Positions 43,721-53,494 of a stretch of 64,000 nt of DNA are shown here, piece after piece. The notes beneath the pieces are model-generated. The model did no database searches. It was not told where the DNA came from and worked only from the letters and a program-made list of their open reading frames with translations. The stretch spans positions 124,001 to 188,000 of the forward strand of contig NZ_JBHSUL010000034.1 in assembly GCF_042660675.1 (NCBI RefSeq), in the 5' to 3' direction. Source of the DNA: Marinilactibacillus sp042660675. Lineage in GTDB: Bacteria; Bacillota; Bacilli; Lactobacillales; Carnobacteriaceae_A. The position numbers were made by a program, and so were the translations under genes. Each line of letters begins with the position of its first letter. Position 1 is the stretch's first letter.

Positions 43721-45200
43721 GGTTCTATAATATTTAGTGTTGGTGAGAATTCGCCAACACTATTTTTATGTAAAATGAAACAAGCGAGATTCTCTGATAG
43801 ACTGTAGTTACCACACCAAATCTATAGGAGGAATCTCGCTTGCTTGAATCTTATGATATCAAAAAATTACTTCATATCCAAGATGAATCGATCACATTGA
43901 CTCAGATTGATCGTCAAACTCTTAAAGGTGTTTTAACCAATATTGTCAGGGGGACGATCACTTATACACCCAACTATTGCCCTAAGTGCGGTGTTAAGAA
44001 CGTTGATTACACGATTATTAAGCATGGAACCAAGCTAACTAAACTTGTTTGGAATAAAGTAGCTGGGTATCCGACGCGCCTTTATTTAAAGAAACAACGT
44101 TTCTTTTGTAAGTCCTGTATGCAAACCTTTTCCGCTCATTCCTCAGAAGTCGAAGAACATTGCTTTATTTCTAAGAAAGTAAAGCAACACATTGGCTTTC
44201 AATCTAGAGAAGATCTTTCGATGAAGTATATAGCAGAAGAACATACAGTGTCACCTTCTACCGTTAAGCGAGTCATTTGCACGCTTGCCCAAGCCTATTA
44301 CTCTGACTTTCAATCTTTACCGTCTTGTTTGCTTTTCGATGAATTCAAGTCAGTCAAAAATGTGAAAGGTTCAATGAGCTTCATTTACGCCGATGGCGAT
44401 ACACATGAGGTCATTGATGTCCTTCCTGATAGAAGAAAAACTTATCTCAAACTTCACTTTCAAAAGTATTCGCTAAAAGTGAGAGAGCAGGTAAAACTTG
44501 TCGTGATTGATATGAACGCAGCTTATGAGTTCTTTATAAGAGAGCTTTTTCCAAATGCACAAATAATTATTGACCGTTTTCACATCATTCAGTTGATCAA
44601 TCGTTCTTTAAATAGAATCAGGGTCAAAGTGATGAAACAATACAATCGGTCTAGTTACCCATCTAAAGGAATCTACAATAAATTTAAAAATCATTGGCGC
44701 CTTCTATTAAAAGAGGAACGAACACTGTCGAGTACAGATTATAAGTACTATACTTGTTTTGGACAAACCACCCAACAACACGTCGTTGATACACTACTCA
44801 GCTTTAGTAGCGAACTAGGAGAAAGTTATCGTTTATATCAAGATCTTTTGCATGCTTTAAAAACAAAAAACTACAGCCAATTTCAAAACACATTAAAACA
44901 GACTACTTTTGACTATCACAATACAATGAGAATCAGTCAGCGAACATTACATTATCACTTAAAAGAAGGTCATATAGAAACAGCGTTTCTATATCGCTAT
45001 TCCAATGGTCCGCTAGAAGGCTCTAATAACAAGGTGAAAAATATAAAACGTACAGCTTATGGCTTTATCAGCTTCAATTCTTTTAGAAATCGTTTAGTTC
45101 TCTCACTAAAAATGAAACCCAAAAAAAGAAGATCTATCGAATAAATCGATAAATCTTCTTAAGGGTAACTAACGTTACCAACACTATTTGACACAGAGCC
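43721..45200 (+). mobile_element. ISL3-family insertion sequence, complete
   Basis: A 1480-bp element bounded by imperfect inverted repeats. The left repeat starts GGTTCTATAAT and the right repeat (read inward) starts GGCTCTGTGTC; over 24 bases they agree at 17 positions and share the exact inner block TAGTGTTGGT. It is flanked by an identical 8-bp CAAATAAA duplication. It holds one intact transposase. A small internal palindrome (GTGTTGG/CCAACAC) follows the left end. The exact duplication suggests recent insertion. Confidence 0.92.
43840..45144 (+). CDS. tnp: ISL3-family transposase
   Basis: A 434-residue DDE transposase. An N-terminal zinc-binding region has CPKCGV (about residues 47-52) and CKSC (about 90), followed by a helix-turn-helix (YIAEEHTVSPSTVKRVI, about 129-145). 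The catalytic residues are likely Asp in LLFDEFKS (about 167), Asp in VVIDMNAAYEFF (about 225) and Glu in YSNGPLEGSNN (about 388). TTG start behind AGGAGG. The frame is open from end to end, so the element may be active. Confidence 0.93.
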   Translation: MLESYDIKKLLHIQDESITLTQIDRQTLKGVLTNIVRGTITYTPNYCPKCGVKNVDYTIIKHGTKLTKLVWNKVAGYPTRLYLKKQRFFCKSCMQTFSAHSSEVEEHCFISKKVKQHIGFQSREDLSMKYIAEEHTVSPSTVKRVICTLAQAYYSDFQSLPSCLLFDEFKSVKNVKGSMSFIYADGDTHEVIDVLPDRRKTYLKLHFQKYSLKVREQVKLVVIDMNAAYEFFIRELFPNAQIIIDRFHIIQLINRSLNRIRVKVMKQYNRSSYPSKGIYNKFKNHWRLLLKEERTLSSTDYKYYTCFGQTTQQHVVDTLLSFSSELGESYRLYQDLLHALKTKNYSQFQNTLKQTTFDYHNTMRISQRTLHYHLKEGHIETAFLYRYSNGPLEGSNNKVKNIKRTAYGFISFNSFRNRLVLSLKMKPKKRRSIE

Positions 45201-45208
45201 CAAATAAA
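45201..45208. repeat. Right copy of the 8-bp target duplication
   Basis: CAAATAAA identical to 43713-43720, immediately outside the right inverted repeat and immediately beside the ntp operon terminator. Confidence 0.9.
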
Positions 45209-45240
45209 AAAGCACCGATACCAAGTATCGATGCTTTTTC
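45205..45240 (-). terminator. ntp operon terminator
   Basis: On the minus strand GCATCGATAC pairs with GTATCGGTGC (one mismatch) across a 3-base loop, followed by a T-run that runs into the target duplication. It lies 8 bp after the ntpD stop. Confidence 0.85.
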
Positions 45241-45247
45241 ATATCCC

Positions 45248-45877
45248 TTAACCCATGTCTTTTACTTTCATCAAACGCGTGATAGAAGCACGTTCTGCTT
45301 CATCAAGTTTCATTTGAATAAAGTAAATAGTTTCTTCAAGTTGTGGAATCGTCATGAATTCAAGTGCATTTACACGACGTCTAGTTTTTTCGATTTCATC
45401 AGCCATCAATTGACAAGTTTTCTCAATTTCAGCTAATTCTAGCATGTCTGGCATAACTTCAACCAGATATTCAAAGGTCAAATCTAATTCACCATTAGAA
45501 TTCAGATAGCCATAACTTAAGTCTTTTGGATCCCCGGCATTGTCATCATATTGAAAATGCATTTGAGGAACTCGAACACTCATGATATTTTTCTGATCAA
45601 TGTTTAAATTAACACTTTGAGTCGGCACTGCCATAAGCTCTTCAATGAAGTTTTCATGAACAAGTGACTTAGCCATCGCAAAAGATTGCATAGCTTTAGA
45701 TAGTTTTTCTTCCACTTCGATACGCAATTCATTGTTTTGACGAATCAACGTAATGAAACGTCTCATCAGTTCATCTTGCTTATCTTTGAGGAGTTTATGT
45801 CCTCTAGAAGCTAACGAAAGACGATCTTTAAGGTTTGATAGTTCCATTCGAGTGGGGTTGACATTTAATCTAGCCAT
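45248..45877 (-). CDS. ntpD: V-type ATPase subunit D (NtpD)
   Basis: The central rotor stalk subunit, 209 residues, rich in helical heptads. The N-terminus RLNVNPTRMELSNLKDRLSLA and the C-terminal RRRVNALEFMTIPQLEETI (about residues 160-178) are family signatures. It inserts into the A3B3 ring and transmits rotation. ATG with AAGGAG, 5 bp after ntpB. In Enterococcus hirae ntpH and ntpJ follow; here a terminator follows at once. Confidence 0.95.
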   Translation of the reverse strand: MARLNVNPTRMELSNLKDRLSLASRGHKLLKDKQDELMRRFITLIRQNNELRIEVEEKLSKAMQSFAMAKSLVHENFIEELMAVPTQSVNLNIDQKNIMSVRVPQMHFQYDDNAGDPKDLSYGYLNSNGELDLTFEYLVEVMPDMLELAEIEKTCQLMADEIEKTRRRVNALEFMTIPQLEETIYFIQMKLDEAERASITRLMKVKDMG

Positions 45878-45882
45878 TTACC

Positions 45883-47259
45883 TCACTCTCCTTTTGGTAA
45901 ATATTTATCCAGCATATCATCCTTGATACGTTTCAGTTCACCACGTGGTAAGACTTTCAGTAAGTCCCATCCTAAATCAAGTGTTTCTTGAATCGAACGG
46001 TTTGCATAGTTACCTTGATTTACGTATTCTTTCTCGAATTTGTTCGTAAATTCAACATAACTACGGTCACTCTTAGACAAAGCCGCTTCCCCAAGTACTG
46101 CAGATAATTCTTTTGCTTCTTTACCTTGTGCATAAGCGGAGAAAATCTGGTTCATTGTAGCTGAGTGGTCTTCACGCGTTTTACCTTCACCTGTACCTTT
46201 GTCTTTCAAACGAGAAAGAGACGGCAGTACATCGATTGGTGGCTGATACCCTTGGTTGAATAGGTCACGAGACAAAATGATTTGTCCTTCTGTGATGTAA
46301 CCTGTTAAATCGGGAATCGGGTGCGTGATATCTTCTTCAGGCATTGTCAGGATTGGGATTTGAGTAACAGATCCTTTAGATCCTTCCAAACGTCCAGCAC
46401 GCTCATATAATGTTGCCAAGTTGGTATACAAGTAACCAGGATATCCACGACGACCAGGAACTTCACGTCTAGCGGCAGAGATTTCACGAAGTGCTTCCGC
46501 ATAGTTTGTCATATCAGTCATGATAACTAAAACGTGCATATCTTTCTCAAAAGCTAAATATTCAGCAGCTGTTAGTGCCATACGAGGTGTTGCAATACGT
46601 TCGATTGCAGGATCATCTGCCAAGTTGACAAATAATACTGAACGATCGATTGCGCCGGTTTTCTTGAAATCTTCCATGAAGAATTCTGCTTCTTCAAACG
46701 TAATACCAATTGCAGCAAATACAACGGCAAATTTGTCATCAGAATTTGTAACACTTGCTTGTCTAGCGATTTGAGCCGCAAGCTCTTTGTGTGGTAAACC
46801 AGATGCAGAAAACACAGGTAGTTTTTGTCCACGAACCAAAGTATTCAAATGATCGATCGTTGAGATACCAGTTTGAATAAATTCATCTGGATAGTTACGT
46901 GCAATCGGGTTGATTGCAATACCATTGATGTCTAAACTTTTTTCAGGGATAAGGTCTGGTCCACCATCATTTACGCGACCCATTCCATCAAACGTACGAC
47001 CTATCATGTCTTCAGATACGTCTAGTGATAGAGGTCTACCTAAAAAACGTACTTTAGTATCTTTCAAGTTAATACCAGTTGACCCTTCAAATAATTGAAC
47101 AACAGCATTTTCACCGTTAATTTCAAGTACTTGTCCACGTCTTCTAGTACCGTCTTGAAGTTCAATATCAACAAGTTCATCATATTTAACACCTTCAACA
47201 CCGGTAACGGTCATTAAGGGTCCGACTATTTCGGAAACTGTTTTATACTCTTTAAGCAT
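45883..47259 (-). CDS. ntpB: V-type ATPase subunit B (NtpB)
   Basis: The non-catalytic nucleotide-binding subunit of the A3B3 head, 458 residues. It has no canonical Walker A (GLPHKELAAQIARQ instead) and includes SARREVPGRRGYPGYLYTNLATLYERAGR (the family arm, about residues 258-286, split here as SARREVPGRRGYPGYLY). ATG overlapping the ntpA tail by 8 bp. Confidence 0.96.
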   Translation of the reverse strand: MLKEYKTVSEIVGPLMTVTGVEGVKYDELVDIELQDGTRRRGQVLEINGENAVVQLFEGSTGINLKDTKVRFLGRPLSLDVSEDMIGRTFDGMGRVNDGGPDLIPEKSLDINGIAINPIARNYPDEFIQTGISTIDHLNTLVRGQKLPVFSASGLPHKELAAQIARQASVTNSDDKFAVVFAAIGITFEEAEFFMEDFKKTGAIDRSVLFVNLADDPAIERIATPRMALTAAEYLAFEKDMHVLVIMTDMTNYAEALREISAARREVPGRRGYPGYLYTNLATLYERAGRLEGSKGSVTQIPILTMPEEDITHPIPDLTGYITEGQIILSRDLFNQGYQPPIDVLPSLSRLKDKGTGEGKTREDHSATMNQIFSAYAQGKEAKELSAVLGEAALSKSDRSYVEFTNKFEKEYVNQGNYANRSIQETLDLGWDLLKVLPRGELKRIKDDMLDKYLPKGE

Positions 47260-49036
47260 CTGACTCTACACCACCTTTTTCAATAACCTTTTGAATCGTT
47301 TCTTCTGTTTGTTTACGAATATCAGCGAAACGAGAAAGTTCTTCTTCAGGGATAAATTTAGAACGTCCGATTCTTTCACGGATTTCTTCAGTACCCTCAT
47401 TGATTTCATCATAATAAGCACCTAAGTCCATTGCACGAAGAGCTTTATCTTGGAAATCAAGAATCGTTTCGATCATTTCAAATTGTTTCTCACGAGAAGT
47501 ATACGTATCAACATCATCAAACGCATTTTGTTGTAGGAAATCTTCACGAATCATTCGAGCAACAACTAATTTCAGTCTGTCTTTTTCAGATAAAGACTCA
47601 ACCCCAACTAAACGAACGATTTCTTGAAGTTCTGACTCATCTTGTAGTAAAGATTTCACTCGTGTAACTTTACTGTTCCAGTCAACACTTAGTTTATTAC
47701 CAACATATTCATTCATTTCATTTGAATATAATGAATATGAGCTTAACCAGTTGATAGATGGGAAGTGACGTCTTTGTGCAAGTGACGAATCAAGACCCCA
47801 GTAAACTTTAGCTACACGCAAAGTATTTTGTGTAACCGGCTCTGAAGTATCTCCACCTGGAGGTGAAACAGCTCCGATTGCTGTGATTGATCCTTCACGT
47901 CCTGTAGAACCTAAAGAAACAACTTTACCAGCTCTTTCATAGTATTCAGCTAGACGACTACCTAGATATGCTGGATATCCTTCATCCCCTGGCATCTCTT
48001 CTAGACGACCAGACATTTCACGAAGTGCTTCTGCCCAACGAGATGTTGAATCGGCCATGATAGCTACTGAGTAACCCATATCACGGAAGTACTCAGCGAT
48101 TGTGATACCTGTATAGATAGAAGCTTCACGTGCCGCAACGGGCATGTTAGAAGTGTTTGCAATCAATACTGTTCTCTCCATGATTGATTTTCCAGTATTA
48201 GGATCAATCAATTCAGGGAACTCGTTGATAACGTCCGTCATTTCATTACCACGTTCTCCACAACCAACATAAACAACTAAATCTACATCTGCCCATTTAG
48301 CAATTTGGTGTTGTACAACTGTTTTTCCAGCACCAAATGGTCCAGGAACTGCAGCTGCTCCACCTTTTGCAACAGGGAATAATGTATCAATAACACGCTG
48401 TCCAGTAATTAATGGTTCAACTGGGTTTAATTTACGTTGAATTGGACGGCCGCGTCTAACTGGCCATTTTTGAATCATTGTGAATTCTTTCTCGCCATTT
48501 TCAGTTTCAATAACATATAGTGGATCTGTAAGTTTATACGTTCCACTAGCTATTGATTTAACTGTTCCACTGACACCGTTTGGTACCATGATTCTGTGTT
48601 CTAATACACTAGTCTCTTGAACAGTACCTAATATGTCTCCAGTGACAACTTCAGTTCCTACTTCAACTGTAGCTGTGAATTCCCATTCTTTATCTCTATT
48701 CAGTGGCTTGATTTCCATACCACGTTCCAAGAAGTTACTTTGTGTTTTATCCATAAATTCATCTAATGGTCGTTGAATCCCATCAAACATTTGTGCAATC
48801 ATTCCCGGTGCAAGCTCAACTGACAATGGTTCTCCAGTTGTTTCAACTTTTTCACCAGGTCCAACCATTGAAGTTTCTTCATATACCTGAATAGATGCGA
48901 TATCTCCTCGCATCTCAATGATTTCACCAATCAATCCTAAATTACCTACTCGGCAAATATCTTGTATATTAGCTGATTCCATATCTTTAGCCGTAACTAA
49001 AGGTCCGGAAACACTAACGATTGTTCCGTTACTCAA
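47252..49036 (-). CDS. ntpA: V-type ATPase catalytic subunit A (NtpA)
   Basis: The 594-residue catalytic subunit. Walker A is GPFGAGKTVVQH (about residues 232-243), with the arginine-finger partner in B. The non-homologous region (about 115-190) characteristic of V-type A subunits is present, and ADSTSRWAEALREMSGRLEEMPGDEGYP (about 327; only the core ADSTSRWAEALRE need be noted) is the family signature. TTG start with AGGAGGG. Longer than F-type beta by about 110 residues, as expected. Confidence 0.97.
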   Translation of the reverse strand: MSNGTIVSVSGPLVTAKDMESANIQDICRVGNLGLIGEIIEMRGDIASIQVYEETSMVGPGEKVETTGEPLSVELAPGMIAQMFDGIQRPLDEFMDKTQSNFLERGMEIKPLNRDKEWEFTATVEVGTEVVTGDILGTVQETSVLEHRIMVPNGVSGTVKSIASGTYKLTDPLYVIETENGEKEFTMIQKWPVRRGRPIQRKLNPVEPLITGQRVIDTLFPVAKGGAAAVPGPFGAGKTVVQHQIAKWADVDLVVYVGCGERGNEMTDVINEFPELIDPNTGKSIMERTVLIANTSNMPVAAREASIYTGITIAEYFRDMGYSVAIMADSTSRWAEALREMSGRLEEMPGDEGYPAYLGSRLAEYYERAGKVVSLGSTGREGSITAIGAVSPPGGDTSEPVTQNTLRVAKVYWGLDSSLAQRRHFPSINWLSSYSLYSNEMNEYVGNKLSVDWNSKVTRVKSLLQDESELQEIVRLVGVESLSEKDRLKLVVARMIREDFLQQNAFDDVDTYTSREKQFEMIETILDFQDKALRAMDLGAYYDEINEGTEEIRERIGRSKFIPEEELSRFADIRKQTEETIQKVIEKGGVESDA

Positions 49037-49048
49037 ATTCGTACCCTC

Positions 49049-49360
49049 CTATAAAATATTTTGACCCACAGCTTTTTCGACGTTTTCTTGGACACGTTTC
49101 TTCCCAATGCCGCGTGAACCAGCATGATTCGGGATCAAAATGATGGCAGGTGTTAACTTAGCATCATATCTTCTTATCGTATCTGGGATCAGTTCTGCCA
49201 ATTGCTCAGTTAAATAAATAACCCCGTATTTCTGGTCTGCGAGTTTGTCAATCGTACGTCTTGTCTCTTTTGCTTCTGAAGCAAAATATACATCGAATCC
49301 AAGCATTTTGAATGCTAATACAGATTCTCTGTCTCCAACAACACCAATTTTACTAGGCAT
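49049..49360 (-). CDS. ntpG: V-type ATPase subunit F (NtpG)
   Basis: A 103-residue regulatory rotor subunit that sits on subunit D. The start KIGVVGDRESVLAFKMLG and YGVIYLTEQLAELIP (about residues 48-62) are typical. In E. hirae this F homologue is named NtpG. ATG with AAGGATG. Overlaps ntpC by 8 bp, so coupled. Confidence 0.93.
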   Translation of the reverse strand: MPSKIGVVGDRESVLAFKMLGFDVYFASEAKETRRTIDKLADQKYGVIYLTEQLAELIPDTIRRYDAKLTPAIILIPNHAGSRGIGKKRVQENVEKAVGQNIL

Positions 49361-50354
49361 AATTCAATCGCATCCTTTCTCTAATTCCATCGGCAGAAAC
49401 GCCGTTTTCCTTACCAGAGAGAATGAGACGTAGATTTTTGACTTCAGTTTCTTTTGCGTAAATAAAAGCTGCAATCGGCAAAGGACCGAAAGACTTCAAT
49501 TTAGCATCTTGCATCATTTTCATATAGGCATTATCAATTTCAAAATCCAATTTCACTGGTGAAATTTCGTTTGTATCAGAATCAACAGATGCTTCAATAA
49601 TTGATTTATACTTAGTATCTTTCAAAATATTCGCAGCTGTACTCATATCTTTGTTTGCAATATCCACAAGATCAGCTTTTGGAATAGAGCCAGAGCTAGA
49701 CAAAATCGTAACCAAGAAGTTACGTGTTCTGTTCTGTTTCATTGCTCGAGTCAGTGTAGATAAATTCTGAAAATCGATAAAAGTCTCAACCATTTCTGGT
49801 ATACCTTGCTCACCAGTTTCGTCAGCAAGAATACGCATATGACTGAAGAATCGACGATCTAAAATAATGTCTATTGACTGAGTATTGTGGTACTCATCGT
49901 AGTCCGTTTGTACTTCGTTTATACTATCCAAGTAAGGTTGAGGAAGAACGTCTGAAGTTCCTGTTCTAACAGCTTGTCTCAATTCAGAGATATCGTAACG
50001 TCCGATTGGGATAAACAGGTGATCCAAATCTTGTTCTGTAAACTCCTCTTTGAATAACACTTTTAGATTATGGTATGCATAACGTAAGCCGAAAACTTCT
50101 ACTAGAGCTTTATTTGGTGAGATTTTAAATAGCTCATCAAACGTCTGGTGTAACTCATTCATTAGCATGGTGTCATAATCTTTATCCTCTTTTATGCGAT
50201 CAACATCATTTCTATATGGGGTTTCACGTAGTACATTTACAGCATCTTCAAATGAGTCCGCTGCCAGCATACGGTCATAATGTCCCCGATTAAGGAGGTT
50301 ATTTTCATACACACGAATGAGTACATTACTTGAACCATAAGCGGTATCTTTCAA
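49353..50354 (-). CDS. ntpC: V-type ATPase subunit C (NtpC)
   Basis: A 333-residue subunit that links the rotor stalk to the membrane ring. I start at TTG (protein MKDTAYGSSNVLIRV), 8 bases after AAGGAGG; the ribosome site would lie inside the coding region if the frame began seven codons upstream. The ntpE stop lies just upstream of that site. The motifs AYHNLKVLFKEEF (about residue 100) and ETEVKNLRLILSGKENGV at the C-terminus are family-specific. Confidence 0.93.
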   Translation of the reverse strand: MKDTAYGSSNVLIRVYENNLLNRGHYDRMLAADSFEDAVNVLRETPYRNDVDRIKEDKDYDTMLMNELHQTFDELFKISPNKALVEVFGLRYAYHNLKVLFKEEFTEQDLDHLFIPIGRYDISELRQAVRTGTSDVLPQPYLDSINEVQTDYDEYHNTQSIDIILDRRFFSHMRILADETGEQGIPEMVETFIDFQNLSTLTRAMKQNRTRNFLVTILSSSGSIPKADLVDIANKDMSTAANILKDTKYKSIIEASVDSDTNEISPVKLDFEIDNAYMKMMQDAKLKSFGPLPIAAFIYAKETEVKNLRLILSGKENGVSADGIRERMRLNYA

Positions 50355-50367
50355 GTTTTTCTCCTCC

Positions 50368-50949
50368 TTAAACAAATAATTCTTTAGTTATGATGGGTAC
50401 AATTTCTGATCTAGCATCTTCAATCAATGCATCGAATAAGAAATTGTATTCAATACCTTCTATCTGAACTAGCAATCCAGCTTCATTTTGAACCGTTTCG
50501 TTTGAAAGAGTCGCTTCAATTGACGAGCCAGTTGCACTTTCCAACCATGCTTGGTCGATTAAACCAGCTGTTTTAGAACCTAGTACAATGGTTACTTTAC
50601 TTTCTGATTGGAATTGAGAAATAACATCTTTTGTAAACTGTTTGAAAGCTGCTTCGTTAATTTGATCTAACTCAACTTTAGCATCTTCCAAAACACGCGA
50701 GAGGATTGCCTGTTTAGCAGATAAGACATCATTTCTTTTTTGAATTTCAAGCGTATTGTTACGAATTGTATAGTTTTGTTGTGCATTTTCGTCAATTGTT
50801 TGCTTGCGTGCAGTTTTATCTTGCTCTGCTTTAGCGCGAGCCGCCTGAACTTCATCCTCAGCGTTTTTGCGTGCTTCTTCAACACGTTGACGAATGGCTA
50901 CTTTTTCTTTTTCAATAACTTTTTCTGTCAATAATTTTAAATCCGCCAT
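50368..50949 (-). CDS. ntpE: V-type ATPase subunit E (NtpE)
   Basis: A 193-residue peripheral-stalk subunit. The N-terminal half is a long charged helix (about residues 10-90) that coils with the G-like subunit (NtpF). The C-terminal half is a globular domain ending DARSEIVPIITKELF. ATG with AAGGAGG. 92 bp separate it from ntpK. Confidence 0.93.
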   Translation of the reverse strand: MADLKLLTEKVIEKEKVAIRQRVEEARKNAEDEVQAARAKAEQDKTARKQTIDENAQQNYTIRNNTLEIQKRNDVLSAKQAILSRVLEDAKVELDQINEAAFKQFTKDVISQFQSESKVTIVLGSKTAGLIDQAWLESATGSSIEATLSNETVQNEAGLLVQIEGIEYNFLFDALIEDARSEIVPIITKELFV

Positions 50950-51041
50950 ACTGAACCTCCTTAGTATTTCTTCTTTCAGTAAAGAGTAAAGATTACGTTC
51001 AATACGATCTTTACTCTATTGAAGAAGTGATTTTATTTTTA

Positions 51042-51515
51042 TTATAAGATGATCATTACTAAGGAAATAACGAATCCTAAGATTGCATAAGTCTCAACCA
51101 TTGCTGAGTAGATGATACCTTTAGTAGTGTGTTCTGGTTTTTGAGCTAAGATTTGCATAGCTGCTGCAGAAACGCGACCTTGGTTACCACCTGAAGAAAG
51201 ACATGTGAATGCTACTGGTAATCCAGCCATAAACAGGTACCAACCTTCTGATACTGCTAATTCAGGAGTGATTTGTAGGAAAATCAAGAATCCGATAACG
51301 AAACCGTAAAGACCTTGTGTTGCTGGTAGCATTTGTAGTACTAATGCACGACCAAATGATTCTGGTTGTTCTTTTGTTAACGCTGCTGCAGCTTCACCGG
51401 CAGTTGCTACCCCGCGTGAAGATCCGATACCTGAAAAGATAACAGCCATAGCTATTCCTAATCCAGCAAAAATTTGACCCATGTTGTCCCCTAAAAGTGT
51501 TTGTAAAAATTCCAT
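51042..51515 (-). CDS. ntpK: V-type ATPase proteolipid subunit K (NtpK), sodium-binding type
   Basis: The membrane rotor subunit, 157 residues, with four helices (about 12-34, 55-81, 92-116, 134-156). Residues aligning to the five sodium ligands of E. hirae NtpK (L61, T64, Q65, Q110, E139) are all present at a constant offset of two: L63, T66 and Q67 in LPATQGLYG, Q112, and E141 in MVETYAILG. This supports Na+ rather than H+ transport. ATG with GGAGG. Confidence 0.95.
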   Translation of the reverse strand: MEFLQTLLGDNMGQIFAGLGIAMAVIFSGIGSSRGVATAGEAAAALTKEQPESFGRALVLQMLPATQGLYGFVIGFLIFLQITPELAVSEGWYLFMAGLPVAFTCLSSGGNQGRVSAAAMQILAQKPEHTTKGIIYSAMVETYAILGFVISLVMIIL

Positions 51516-51535
51516 TATATTATTCCTCCATTAAT

Positions 51536-53494
51536 TTAATTAGTTTCTTTTTTTAACCAAATATGTTTTTCAAGTGTTTTAAGAGGGGTTAATGGCTTAC
51601 CGCCACCCTCGAAGAATTTACCGAAAAATTCCACGTATTGTAGTCTTGACGAATGGACATATGCACTCAAGAATGATAATGCAATATTCATTCCTTGAAG
51701 AGCGATGATTAATACTACCCCGATTGTGAATCTGAACAGTGGCGGTAAGAATCCGATAATCAAGTTAAATGCCATTGCGATATTCGCACTTGCTACACCC
51801 AATGCCATTAAACGAGTATAACTGACGACGTCTCCGACATAACCAGTAACACCGTACAAATTATATAAACCTAATCCAAATCCCATTCCTTTGTTCTTAC
51901 TAGAGATGGTTGAAACGACAATAATCCCAGCAACATTAATCAATGTCAAACCAAGACCGACTTGAGAAACGAGTGGTATATTGAAGACCATTGAGCCTAA
52001 AACATAAACAACAAGTCCCAGTAGCATCATTGCCCAAGCGTAACCATCCACATAACTAGAAGCTCTTTGTCCTTGACGGTTTTTTATAATACCGTTCATA
52101 ACTAATCCAAAGATCAATTGAATTACACCCAGAGCGACAGATAGAATCATGACTTCAATGACGTTATCTTGTAGTGAAAGCACATGAAACGGTAACGATA
52201 CTCCAAAGAAACTTCCGAAAAATAGTCCAAATGCCATAGTCGGATACGATAGTATATGAAGAAACTTCATAAATCTTCTCGTAGAGCCTTCCACACTGAA
52301 GAATTTCAATGCGACAAAAGTAACAAGTCCAAGTAAAATTCCGTATCCCAGATCTGCTCCGATCATACCAAAGAAAATCATGAAGAATGGGAACATAAGT
52401 GGTGTAGGATCGACTTCATTGTATTTTGGCAAGCTGAACATCTCAGTAATCAATTCGAATGGTTTGATTAAATTGCTATTTTTCAAGACGATTGGAACCT
52501 GGTTAAATTCTTCCATTTTCACGTCGTCTGTCATAACGACAATACTATCTTCCCCAATTTCAGAATGAAGAGTGTTTTTCAATAAATCAACTTTCTCTTC
52601 TTCAATCCATCCACTAGCAATAAATAAGTGTTCACTATTTAAAACTAAGTCTTTAGCTAAATCTCTTTGCCCGAGGTTGTAGTAATATTCTTCTGCTAAT
52701 TCAAGATCTTTAACAAGTGATTTCCACTCTTTCATTTCTTTTTTAGCAGCCGACTCTTCTTCACGTAATTCTTTTTGAGCATTTAAATTAGCATACAATG
52801 CATCTTCTGGTAACAGGTCATACGTGTATTTTAATTCTCTGAAACTCAATTCTATAATGAGCTTATTGAAAGCTGCTTCACTATCCTTTGGAACAATGAT
52901 CATATAAGCAGATTCATCTTGTCTACTATAGATCTCTTCAAAGTATACAGTAGCTAGCTCATCTAATCCTTGAGTTAATAAAGGTGCATGTTCATTATCA
53001 ACTGTTCCGATGTGAACATTCAACAACTTAAGTCCTTTAACTTCTTGAGGAAGGAAATTAAGTCCTCGCCATTTTCTTAAAAACGATTCTTCTTCTTGGA
53101 GAGCTTTTTTCTGCTCTTCAATCTGATTCAATTTTTGTTCTCTTGAATTCACTTTGTCGATCAAAGCATCCACGTCTACGTTTGAAACATGGCTCTCCAA
53201 TTCTTCTAAAGTGAAAACATCACGCTTAGTCTTTAATTTTTCAATTGTTCCAGGTTGAGGAACATACTTGTTAACGTAAGTGATCGCGTGTTCAATATCT
53301 TGAATCTTTGTTTGGAAATCCGCAGTTTCTTTATAAGAATCTGTGACTTCAAACTGATCAAGAATTTCTTCTTCTAAAACATCCGATAGTGAAATGACTT
53401 CGATACTCTGCATTTCTTGAATAGAACGCAACAATGTTTCTTTGTTCTGTTGCTCGGCCATCAAAGTCAGTTTTTTCATTTTAGCGATTGCCAT
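51536..53494 (-). CDS. ntpI: V-type ATPase subunit I/a (NtpI)
   Basis: A 652-residue membrane stator subunit. The cytoplasmic N-terminal half (about residues 1-360) has coiled coils (for example 100-140). The C-terminal half holds about seven or eight membrane helices, beginning LMFPFFMIFFGMIGADLGYGI (about 365). Conserved SYTRLMALGVASANIAMAFN (about 563) carries the essential Arg. ATG; overlaps ntpF by 14 bp. Confidence 0.95.
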   Translation of the reverse strand: MAIAKMKKLTLMAEQQNKETLLRSIQEMQSIEVISLSDVLEEEILDQFEVTDSYKETADFQTKIQDIEHAITYVNKYVPQPGTIEKLKTKRDVFTLEELESHVSNVDVDALIDKVNSREQKLNQIEEQKKALQEEESFLRKWRGLNFLPQEVKGLKLLNVHIGTVDNEHAPLLTQGLDELATVYFEEIYSRQDESAYMIIVPKDSEAAFNKLIIELSFRELKYTYDLLPEDALYANLNAQKELREEESAAKKEMKEWKSLVKDLELAEEYYYNLGQRDLAKDLVLNSEHLFIASGWIEEEKVDLLKNTLHSEIGEDSIVVMTDDVKMEEFNQVPIVLKNSNLIKPFELITEMFSLPKYNEVDPTPLMFPFFMIFFGMIGADLGYGILLGLVTFVALKFFSVEGSTRRFMKFLHILSYPTMAFGLFFGSFFGVSLPFHVLSLQDNVIEVMILSVALGVIQLIFGLVMNGIIKNRQGQRASSYVDGYAWAMMLLGLVVYVLGSMVFNIPLVSQVGLGLTLINVAGIIVVSTISSKNKGMGFGLGLYNLYGVTGYVGDVVSYTRLMALGVASANIAMAFNLIIGFLPPLFRFTIGVVLIIALQGMNIALSFLSAYVHSSRLQYVEFFGKFFEGGGKPLTPLKTLEKHIWLKKETN

